Positions 41,878-49,089 of a stretch of 64,000 nt of DNA are shown piece by piece. Origin of the DNA: JAWOLE01 sp963815655 (GTDB lineage: Bacteria; Acidobacteriota; Thermoanaerobaculia; UBA5066; Gp7-AA6). Numbering within the stretch: position 1 is the first letter of the stretch; every line of letters starts with the position of its first letter. Made by a program: the position numbers and the translations under genes. Under the pieces are notes generated by a model. It saw nothing but the letters and a program-made list of their open reading frames with translations, ran no database searches and was not told where the DNA came from. Location of the stretch: contig CAWFHK010000001.1 in NCBI GenBank assembly GCA_963815655.1, forward strand, positions 806,001 to 870,000, read 5' to 3'.

Positions 41878-42168
41878 ATGCGGCGTCAGTACTCCTCGGC
41901 CACGGTTTTCGTTCTGGTCGCCGTCCTGACGGCCGGGTTCATCGCCTCCGACCTTCACGATCATCCGCTGGGCGACGCCCGGCACGATCGGGACTGCTCG
42001 ATCTGCAAGGCGACCCGCTCGGTGGGCGCGGCACTCGTCGCGTCTTCCCCGGCGTTCTCCGCTCCGGGCCCCGCTCTCCCGGCTCCGCCTTTCGTCCCGA
42101 GTCCCATCGGCGAGCCCAAGCGTCTCCGGGCCGCCGGCACCCGCGCGCCCCCCCGGACGAATTCCTAG
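41878..42168 (+). CDS. Small secreted His/Cys protein (DUF2946-like)
   Basis: 96 residues: signal segment (SATVFVLVAVLTAGFIA), then a short His/Asp-rich stretch with a C-x-x-C (LHDHPLGDARHDRDCSICKA), then a Pro/Ala-rich tail. The pattern resembles small exported proteins seen near metal transport genes. It is the first gene of the Cu/Zn permease-SPFH-Znu operon, and two similar small genes lie in the opposite-strand zinc operon. A metal-binding role is inferred from residues and context. Confidence 0.6.
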   Translation: MRRQYSSATVFVLVAVLTAGFIASDLHDHPLGDARHDRDCSICKATRSVGAALVASSPAFSAPGPALPAPPFVPSPIGEPKRLRAAGTRAPPRTNS

Positions 42169-42274
42169 CGTCGCTCCTCGATTCGCGAGTGGCCCGGAAT
42201 CGGCGTCGAGAGCTCGCGGCGTCCGACCCGGCTCGCGGACCCCCGGCCGCGGAATTCGATCTGTCAGAAAGCGG

Positions 42275-44443
42275 GTGCCGATCGTGTTTCTTCTCGGCGT
42301 GCTGGTCGCTGTCATCGCCGCCACGTGGCGTGTTCTGCGAGAGGGGAGCCCCTATCTGCTCGCCGGGCTGGCACTCGCCGGCTTGCTCCACGAGTTCGTC
42401 GATACGCGCCGAATCGGGGCCGCGATGGGGAGGAAGGGGTGGCGATCGATCCTGGCCGGCACGCTGCTGGGAGCGCCTCTGCCGCTCTGCTCCTGCGGGG
42501 TCATTCCCGCCGCGGTGTCTCTCCGCCGCAAGGGGGCGAGCAGAGAGGCGAGCCTCGCCTTCCTGGTTTCGACCCCCGAGACCGGGATCGATTCGCTCGC
42601 GCTGACGTGGGGGTTGCTCGGGCCGCTCTTCGCCCTCGTTCGCGCCGGCGTCGGGATCCTCATGGGCATTCTCGTCGGGGCCGTCACCCTGCTGCGCGGC
42701 GGCGCCGACCCGTCCGAATCTCCGGAGCGCGGGCCGGCTCTGCCCGAAGACGCGCACGACCACTCCGAGGGTCTCGGCGATCCGCTCCTCGTCCGGCTGC
42801 GCCGCGCCGCGCAGTACGGGTTCGTCGAGCTGTTCGGCGACCTCGCCTTCTGGCTGGCGCTCGGCTTCCTGGCGTCCGGGATCCTGACGGCGTTGCTCCC
42901 GGAGCAATTCTTCGTGCGTTTTCTGTCGAACGAGATTCTCTCCTTCCTCGTGATGGGGCTCGCGGGAACCTTAACCTACGTGTGCGCGAGCGCCTCGACC
43001 CCCGTCGCCGCGGCGATGATCGGGGCCGGGCTGAGCCCCGGGGCGGCGCTCGTTTTTCTTCTCGCCGGCGCCGCGACGAACCCGACCACGCTCCTCGTGG
43101 TCGGGCGCCTCTTCGGCCGCCGGCTCGTCGCCCTCTATCTCGGGACGGTCTTCGCGGCGTCCGTGGCCGCGGGTCTCCTGGTCAACCGGATCCTGACAGC
43201 TTCTCAAGTCGTCCTGGCGCCGCCGTCTCCCGCCGGCTTGCCGTGGATTTTCCTCGAGGTGCTTTCGGCCATGGCCCTGTTGTTCCTGACGGCCGTCGTC
43301 CTGCACCGGCGCGGGCTCCGTCGGGACTGGAAGGAACTGATCGATCCGCTGCGCGCCGCCCTACTCTCCCTCGCAGGGCTGCCCTGGAGGCGGATCGCGC
43401 GGGCCGCGGCCTGGAGCGGAGCGGGACTCCTCGCGGCGGGCTGGCTCTCGACGTCCCTTTTCCGCGTGAGGCCGGGAGAGCGCGCCATCGTACGGTTCCT
43501 GGGGAAGATCGATCCGGAGCAAGCCGGCCCCGGACTGCACCTGGCGGCGCCCGTTCCATTCGGAGGGGTCGAGATCGTCGCGGCCAATGCCGTTCGGACT
43601 GCCGAAATCGGGTTTCTCTCCCCTCCAATTCAGTCGGTCTCCGAACAGGCCGGCCGGGCTCCGGTCTTTCCGCGGGCGTCCCCATCCTTCACGCGGGAGA
43701 CGGCTCGAATCCCCTTCGAGTCTCAGTTCGTGACCGGGGACGAGAACGTCATCGAGGTGACGGCCGTCGTGCAATACCGGATTCGGGACGCTGCCCTGTT
43801 TCGCGTCTCCTCCGAGAGGGCCGAGGCCTCCGTGGGGTCCTTCGCGCGGGCCATCCTCGTCGAAGAGATCGGGAAGCTTCCGGTGGACGCCGTCTATTCG
43901 AGCGCCCGAGGGCAGATCGAGGTCGGAGTGCTCCGGAGGCTTCGCGAGGATCTCGACGGCGCAAAGACCGGATTGGAAACCCTCGGCGTCCGTCTCCTCT
44001 ACGTCCACGCCCCGGACGACGTGCATCAGGCTTTCCGGGACGTCGCTTCCGCGGCCGAAGACAGCGCCACCTCGCGCAACACGGCGCTCGTCGAGACCGA
44101 GGGGTCCGTCCGGCAAGCGCGCGCCGAGGCGGCCCGTTCCGTTCTGGAGGCGGACGCGGCGCGCGTCGAAGCCGTCGAGCGCGCCCGGGGCGCCGTCGCC
44201 GCGTTCGTTCAGATCCGGCGCGAATACGAGCGGGCTCCGGACGCGACCCGGCTGCGCCTCTATCTCGAGACGGCCGAGAGAGCCCTCGCTCCGCTCAACA
44301 AGTGGATCAAGCCAGCGGGAATCCGGAGCCTCGAGCTCTGGATCAGTCGAAGCGCGGCGCCGGGAGTCTCCTCGCCCTTGATCGACCGGTACGGCCTGCC
44401 GGAATCCCTGATCCCCGAGCTGCCGCGCCTTCCGCAGAAATGA
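42275..44443 (+). CDS. Fusion of SO_0444-type Cu/Zn efflux permease and HflK-like SPFH domain
   Basis: 722 residues from GTG 42275. Residues about 1-305 are a permease of the ArsP/SO_0444 group: GAPLPLCSCGVIPAAVSLRR, FLVSTPETGIDSLALTW, a His-rich loop (DAHDHSEG), then LTYVCASASTPVAAAMIGAG and FLLAGAATNPTTLLVVGRL. After a linker helix, residues about 385-722 form an SPFH/HflK unit: VRPGERAIVRFLGKIDPEQA, NVIEVTAVVQYRIRDAALFR, then a long helix (AEAARSVLEADAARVEAVER). Two complete membrane proteins are thus joined in one chain with no stop or frame break. HflC- and HflK-like genes follow. The fusion suggests SPFH control of the transporter (inference). Confidence 0.85.
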   Translation: MPIVFLLGVLVAVIAATWRVLREGSPYLLAGLALAGLLHEFVDTRRIGAAMGRKGWRSILAGTLLGAPLPLCSCGVIPAAVSLRRKGASREASLAFLVSTPETGIDSLALTWGLLGPLFALVRAGVGILMGILVGAVTLLRGGADPSESPERGPALPEDAHDHSEGLGDPLLVRLRRAAQYGFVELFGDLAFWLALGFLASGILTALLPEQFFVRFLSNEILSFLVMGLAGTLTYVCASASTPVAAAMIGAGLSPGAALVFLLAGAATNPTTLLVVGRLFGRRLVALYLGTVFAASVAAGLLVNRILTASQVVLAPPSPAGLPWIFLEVLSAMALLFLTAVVLHRRGLRRDWKELIDPLRAALLSLAGLPWRRIARAAAWSGAGLLAAGWLSTSLFRVRPGERAIVRFLGKIDPEQAGPGLHLAAPVPFGGVEIVAANAVRTAEIGFLSPPIQSVSEQAGRAPVFPRASPSFTRETARIPFESQFVTGDENVIEVTAVVQYRIRDAALFRVSSERAEASVGSFARAILVEEIGKLPVDAVYSSARGQIEVGVLRRLREDLDGAKTGLETLGVRLLYVHAPDDVHQAFRDVASAAEDSATSRNTALVETEGSVRQARAEAARSVLEADAARVEAVERARGAVAAFVQIRREYERAPDATRLRLYLETAERALAPLNKWIKPAGIRSLELWISRSAAPGVSSPLIDRYGLPESLIPELPRLPQK

Positions 44444-44450
44444 GGTCCTC

Positions 44451-45386
44451 GTGAAGAGATCGCTCAAGTCTCGCGCCGCCGCCGCGCTTCTGGCCGTGTT
44501 CATCCTCGCCGTCCTCCTCGGTTCCTGGTTCGTCGTCGATGCGTCCGAGTACGCCGTCCGGACGCGGCTCGGCCGTCCGGTGGAAGAGATCCGCCGGCCG
44601 GGCCTCTACTGGAAAATGCCGTTCGCGGATGCCGTCCTCCGCCTCGATTCGCGAGTCCTGCAGTTTGACTCGCCGACCGCGGAGTACCTGACCCAGGACA
44701 AGAAGAACGTCATCGTCTCGTCGTTCGTGCTCTGGAGGGTCGGCAGCCCCCTCGCTTTCCTGAGGGCGATCGCGACGCGGGAGGGAGCCCAGGCCCGGCT
44801 CGCGGACCTCGTCTCCTCCGAGATCGGCACGGCGCTCGGCAATACTCCCTTCTCGTATCTTATTTCGGCGACGCCCGGCGAGGCGCGCCTGCGAGAGGTC
44901 ATTCGCTCCGTGGCGGAGCGGGTCGGGCGGCGCGCGCGGCAGGACTACGGAATCGACCTGGTGGATCTGCGCGTCTCCCGCCTGACCTATCCGGATCAGA
45001 ACCTCGCGAGCGTCTTCAACCGGATGCGATCGGAGCGCGAGCGGATCGCGAAGCGGTTCCGGTCTGAAGGGGAGGAGCAGGCCACGAAGATCCGGGCCGA
45101 GGCCGACAAGGAGCGGTCCCGGCTGCTCGCGGAGGCGTCGCGGATCGCCGCCGAGACCCGGGGGAACGGGGAGGCAGAGGCCGCGCGGATCTATGCGGAC
45201 GCCATCCGCACGGACCCCTCCCTCTACCGGTTCCTCCGCACTCTCGAGGCCTACGACAAGATCCTGGATTCCCGCACCACGATGATTCTGCCGTCGGATT
45301 CGGAGCTGCTGCGGCTCTTGACCGAGGGGACTCCGATGCGGGCGGGGGGAGGCACATCCGCGCGCAAGAACGGGGCGAGCCATTGA
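44451..45386 (+). CDS. HflC-like SPFH domain protein
   Basis: 311 residues from GTG 44451. One N-terminal membrane anchor (AALLAVFILAVLLGSWFVVD), then the SPFH domain (YAVRTRLGRPVEEIRRPGLY, KNVIVSSFVLWRVGSPLAFL, YGIDLVDLRVSRLTYPDQNL) and a charged coiled coil (KIRAEADKERSRLLAEASRI). The order and the RSEGEEQATKIRAEAD stretch match HflC, which with HflK forms cages around the FtsH protease. Its neighbours here are metal transport genes, not hflX or purA, so a specialised role is likely. The stop overlaps the next start (TTGA). Confidence 0.85.
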   Translation: MKRSLKSRAAAALLAVFILAVLLGSWFVVDASEYAVRTRLGRPVEEIRRPGLYWKMPFADAVLRLDSRVLQFDSPTAEYLTQDKKNVIVSSFVLWRVGSPLAFLRAIATREGAQARLADLVSSEIGTALGNTPFSYLISATPGEARLREVIRSVAERVGRRARQDYGIDLVDLRVSRLTYPDQNLASVFNRMRSERERIAKRFRSEGEEQATKIRAEADKERSRLLAEASRIAAETRGNGEAEAARIYADAIRTDPSLYRFLRTLEAYDKILDSRTTMILPSDSELLRLLTEGTPMRAGGGTSARKNGASH

Positions 45387-46333
45387 GGGCGAGAGCTCTC
45401 GGCGCCGCCGCGCTCGCGGCCGCCGCCGTCATCGTCGGGATGGGCTTCTACACCGTCCGGCCCTCCGAGGCGGCGCTCGTACTGCGGTTCGGATCTCCGG
45501 TCCAGCCGGTCCGCAGGTCCGGGATTCACTGGCGCTGGCCGTGGGTCGAGCGCGTGCGGAAGGTCGAGATCACCCGGACGTACACGATGCCGGTCGGTTT
45601 TCGAATGGCCGGAGAATCGGGAGCGACCGTGTCCGGGGCGGACGAGAGCATGTGGCTGACGGGGGACACCAACAGTCTCGCCGTCCAGCTCACCCTCCAG
45701 TTTCAGGTCGCCGACCCGGCGGCGTTTCTTCTCGGGTCGGAAGATCCCCCGGCGGCCGTCCGGCGCGGCGCGGAGGCGGCGGTGACGGAAGCCCTGGGAA
45801 GCCTCCCGGTGGACGACGTGCTGACCACCGGAAGAGTCGTCCTCCTCGACCGGGTCCGCAAAGAGACGCAGGCGTTCCTGAACGGTTCCGGATCCGGCAT
45901 TCAGATTCTCTCTGTGGCGCTTCGCTCGGTCGAGCCGCCCGAACAGGTCCGCGCCGCCTTCCAGGACGTCCAGAACGCCCGGAGCGACCGCGAGAAATTG
46001 ATCAACGATGCGACCGGCTACGCCAACGAGACGCTTCCGCGCTCCCGCGGAGAGGCGGAGACGCTTACGCAGCTGGCCCTCGCGGACCGGAACCGCCGCG
46101 TCGAACAGGCGTTGGGCGACGTCCATCGTTTCGAGGCCATTCGCAAGGAGGCCGCACGCGATCCCGGCCTGCTCCGGGAGCGCGTCTATCTCGAGACCAT
46201 GCAGCGGCTTCTTCCGCGCACGCGGCTCTTCGTGATCGAGGGGAAAGGAAGCGATACCCGGATCCGCGTCCTGGACCCGTCCGTTCCGGTTCCCCCGGCG
46301 GCGTCCGCGCCGGCCAAGGCCCCAGGCGAGTGA
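45383..46333 (+). CDS. HflK-like SPFH domain protein
   Basis: 316 residues from TTG 45383 overlapping the HflC-like stop. Membrane anchor at residues 5-25 (GAAALAAAAVIVGMGFYTV), then SPFH features: VRPSEAALVLRFGSPVQPV, MWLTGDTNSLAVQLTLQFQV (as in HflK, which has LTGDxNIV), SVALRSVEPPEQVRAAFQDV, and a helical end with ETLTQLALADRNRRVEQAL. This is the third SPFH domain of the operon, so the HflK-type half exists both free and fused to the permease. The stop overlaps the ZnuA-like start by GTGA. Confidence 0.83.
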   Translation: MRARALGAAALAAAAVIVGMGFYTVRPSEAALVLRFGSPVQPVRRSGIHWRWPWVERVRKVEITRTYTMPVGFRMAGESGATVSGADESMWLTGDTNSLAVQLTLQFQVADPAAFLLGSEDPPAAVRRGAEAAVTEALGSLPVDDVLTTGRVVLLDRVRKETQAFLNGSGSGIQILSVALRSVEPPEQVRAAFQDVQNARSDREKLINDATGYANETLPRSRGEAETLTQLALADRNRRVEQALGDVHRFEAIRKEAARDPGLLRERVYLETMQRLLPRTRLFVIEGKGSDTRIRVLDPSVPVPPAASAPAKAPGE

Positions 46334-47253
46334 AGATCCCGGCTCGAACGTTCGCCGCGGCCCTGACGGCCGCGATCCTCGCGGCCGGTCCTGCCGTTTG
46401 CTGTCGAAGGACACCCGCGACGCCCGCCTCCCAGCTTCGAGCCGCTGCGACGGTCTTCCCGCTCTACGACATCGTCCGGGAACTCGCCGGAGAAGACGTT
46501 CGTGTTTCGCCGATCCTGCCGCCGGGAGCGAACCCGCACACGTTCGATCCGTCCCCCGCGACCGCGGCCGCCCTGGCCGGCTCGGAGGTCGTGTTTCAAA
46601 TCGGGCATGGACTCGACGACTGGGGCGCCTCGATGGCGCGATCCGCGGGGGTGGCGACTGTCGTGACCGTGGACCACGGAATCACGCTGCACGAGTTCGT
46701 CGCCATCGACGGGGACCCCGCACATCCGCCGCGGGGCGACGATCCCCACTACTTCCTGACGACCGCCAACGCCGATAAGATCGCGGCCACCGTCGAGCTG
46801 GCGCTGTCCCGGATCGCTCCGCAGGCGGCACCCCGGTTCCGCCAGCGGCTGTCGGACTATCGCCGGCGCCTGCAGAGAACCGATCTCGAGATCCGGGGTC
46901 TCCCGGCGAACCTGCCCCTTCGAGAGATCGCGACCTCTCACAACGCGTTCGGGTATTTCGCGGCGGCGTACAACTTGAAGGTCGTGGCCGTTTTCGAGCC
47001 GTTCCCGGGGGTCGAGCCCGGCCCGCGGGACGTCGTGGCCTTCGAGCGGCGGGTGCGCCAGAGCCGGTTGAAAGTGATCTTCGGCGAGCCGCAGATGTCC
47101 AACGAAGGAATCGGAGCGATCGCGCGGGACCTCGGAGTCCGCCTCTCGATGCTGGACGATATGGGAGGCGTCCCCGGCCGCGAGAGCTACGTGGACATCA
47201 TGCTCTTCAACGCCCGCCAGATCGCCGAAGCCTCGAGAAGAGGGAAGACGTGA
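46330..47253 (+). CDS. Metal (zinc/manganese) ABC transporter substrate-binding protein, ZnuA/TroA family
   Basis: 307 residues from GTG 46330. Signal segment AAALTAAILAAGPAVCC, possibly a lipobox. Cluster A-I binding fold with metal ligands: His in PGANPHTFDPSPA, His in RGDDPHYFLTTANA, His in ATSHNAFGYFAAAY, and Glu/Asp in the last third (IFGEPQMSNEG, MLDDMGG). It captures the metal in the periplasm for the ATPase and permease encoded next. It overlaps both neighbours by 4 bp. Confidence 0.9.
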   Translation: MKIPARTFAAALTAAILAAGPAVCCRRTPATPASQLRAAATVFPLYDIVRELAGEDVRVSPILPPGANPHTFDPSPATAAALAGSEVVFQIGHGLDDWGASMARSAGVATVVTVDHGITLHEFVAIDGDPAHPPRGDDPHYFLTTANADKIAATVELALSRIAPQAAPRFRQRLSDYRRRLQRTDLEIRGLPANLPLREIATSHNAFGYFAAAYNLKVVAVFEPFPGVEPGPRDVVAFERRVRQSRLKVIFGEPQMSNEGIGAIARDLGVRLSMLDDMGGVPGRESYVDIMLFNARQIAEASRRGKT

Positions 47254-47972
47254 GCGGGACCGACGCGATCGACGTGGAGAACCTGACCGTCCGGTACCCG
47301 GGACACGATCTTCCCTCTCTCCAGGACATCTCCCTTCGCGTCCGGCGGGGGGAGATGGCGATCGTGATCGGCCCGAACGGCTCCGGAAAGAGCACTCTCC
47401 TGCGGGCGATCCTGGGTCTCGTCGCTTCGGAAGGGAGGATCCGGATCTTCGGCTGCCCGATTCGGGCGGCGCTCGACCGGATCGGTTACGTGCCGCAGCG
47501 GCTCCTCTTCGACGCGACGCTGCCTCTGACGGCCCGCGAGGTCCTGGAGATGCCCCGGCGCCGCCCCGGCCGCGATGGTCTCTCCTTCGCCGTCTCCACG
47601 ATGCGCCTGGAGCCACTGCTCGACCGCCCGATCGGCCATCTCTCCGGCGGTCAGTTTCAGCGGGTCCTGATCGGCCGGGCTCTCGTTACCCGGCCCGAGG
47701 TTCTTCTCCTGGACGAGCCGGAGGCGGGAGTCGACGTGACGGGGGAGACACGGCTGTACGACGAGATCGCGTCACTGGCGAAAGAGACCGGCCTGACGGC
47801 CTTGATCTGCTCGCATGAGCTGGAGCTCGTCGCCCGCTACGCCGATCTCGTGATCTGCGTCAACCGGCGCCTGATCTGCCACGGCAGCCCGGCGGCCGTG
47901 CTGACGGAAGAGAACCTGCGCCAGCTCTACAAGGGAGCCGTCGCCATCCACCGCCACGACGCTCGCGACTGA
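47250..47972 (+). CDS. Metal ABC transporter ATP-binding protein, ZnuC-like
   Basis: 240 residues. Walker A VIGPNGSGKSTLLRAILG (about 38-55), Q-loop in IGYVPQRLLFDATLPLTARE, signature HLSGGQFQRVLIGRAL, Walker B EVLLLDEPEAGVDVTGE and switch His in ALICSHELELVARYA. The short size and VPQR Q-loop match metal-family ATPases. It is the only Znu-type ATPase in the window; two permease/binding-protein pairs may share it. Confidence 0.92.
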   Translation: MSGTDAIDVENLTVRYPGHDLPSLQDISLRVRRGEMAIVIGPNGSGKSTLLRAILGLVASEGRIRIFGCPIRAALDRIGYVPQRLLFDATLPLTAREVLEMPRRRPGRDGLSFAVSTMRLEPLLDRPIGHLSGGQFQRVLIGRALVTRPEVLLLDEPEAGVDVTGETRLYDEIASLAKETGLTALICSHELELVARYADLVICVNRRLICHGSPAAVLTEENLRQLYKGAVAIHRHDARD

Positions 47973-47976
47973 AAGC

Positions 47977-48780
47977 ATGACGGAGGCGCTCGGGCTACCC
48001 TTCTTTCAACGGGCGCTGGCCGGAGGACTCGTCGTCGGCCTGATCGCAAGCCTCCTCGGCGTCTTCGTCGTCCTTCGCCGGTCTTCTTTTTTCGGAGACG
48101 CGATCGCCCATGCCTCGCTCGCCGGCGTGGCGGCGGGAGTCGTGACGGGAGTCCCTCCGCTGCTGGCCGCGGGCGCGGTCGCGATCGGGATCGCCGTCGT
48201 CCTGAACCGGTTCGAGCGGACGAGCCGCCTCTCGATCGACACGATCCTGGGCTTCGTCCTTGCCTTCTTCATGGCGCTCGGGGTCCTCTTCCTTTCCCTG
48301 CGCCCGGGGTATCAGCCCGACCTGCTCTCCTACCTGTTCGGGAACATCCTGTCGGTGAGCGCGGGAAGCCTCGTCGCCGTCGGGGCGATCGGTGTCGTCG
48401 TGGCGGGCGTCATGCTGGCGCTTCGACGATCCCTCGCCTTCGCGACGTTCGATGCGGACGGCGCGAGGGTCGCCGGGATACCGGTGGACCGGGTGTTGAC
48501 GGTCTACAACGTGCTGCTCGCTCTGGTCGTCATCGCGAGCATCCGGGTCGTCGGGGTCATCCTCGTCAACGCTCTGCTGGTTCTGCCTGCCGCGACCGCC
48601 AAGCGGCTCGCGAGGTCGGTCGGCGGGATGTTCCTGCTGGCCCCGGTCTTCGGCGTCGGAAGCGTCGTCCTCGGTCTCTTCCTCTCGCTGTACTGGAACG
48701 CGCCCTCCGGTCCTACGATCACGCTCGTCTCGGGCGCGGCCTTCCTGACGGTGGGTCTGGTCCGGAGGAAAGCGGCCTGA
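47977..48780 (+). CDS. Metal ABC transporter permease, ZnuB-like
   Basis: 267 residues, about eight membrane helices. Family motifs: LLGVFVVLRRSSFFGDAIAH, ASLAGVAAGVVTGVPPLL, SIDTILGFVLAFFMALGVLF, YLFGNILSVSAGSL and GVILVNALLVLPAATAKRLA. Completes the ZnuA-C-B set four bases after the ATPase gene and is the last gene of the operon. Confidence 0.9.
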   Translation: MTEALGLPFFQRALAGGLVVGLIASLLGVFVVLRRSSFFGDAIAHASLAGVAAGVVTGVPPLLAAGAVAIGIAVVLNRFERTSRLSIDTILGFVLAFFMALGVLFLSLRPGYQPDLLSYLFGNILSVSAGSLVAVGAIGVVVAGVMLALRRSLAFATFDADGARVAGIPVDRVLTVYNVLLALVVIASIRVVGVILVNALLVLPAATAKRLARSVGGMFLLAPVFGVGSVVLGLFLSLYWNAPSGPTITLVSGAAFLTVGLVRRKAA

Positions 48781-48817
48781 TCTGAGGCGAGCGCCGCGCC
48801 CCGCCATCAGGGCTGGT

Positions 48818-49089
48818 TATATTGACGCATGCGCCGATGAATCGCCTCCGCGCTCTGCATCTCGGCGATGTGCATCGCGGCGGGCGTTTCGGCCTTCCTC
48901 CTCGACTCTTGTTGCGGTGCCGGCGCGGACTGCGCCCCTTGCGCGTCCGTGCTATCCGTCCTCCTCTCCGGATATCGGGAATCTCACTCTCGTCTCTCAA
49001 GCGACGCTCTCCTCCTGTCTCCCCGGTATCGGCCGGGCGATCAGGAACGGTCCAGGCTGCCGGCGAAGGGATCGGACCTCCGCCGAAGT
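48818..49089 (+). pseudogene. Possible small secreted Cys-rich gene interrupted by an early TGA
   Basis: A TATATT box (48818-48823) lies 5 nt before ATG 48829, which reads Met-Arg-Arg and then TGA. The same frame continues with a signal-peptide-like stretch (IASALCISAMCIAAGVSAFL) and a Cys-rich segment (LDSCCGAGADCAPC). If the TGA were a sense codon this would be a third type of small exported Cys protein in the metal region. The frame then continues open, antisense into the TonB receptor gene, so its end is unclear. Otherwise the 48781-49089 gap holds nothing I recognise. Confidence 0.35.

Noticed and set aside
42325..44454. Alternative-frame 709-codon ORF over the permease-HflK gene
   Set aside because: Arg/Gly/Ala-rich shadow; the other frame has clear membrane helices and SPFH motifs.
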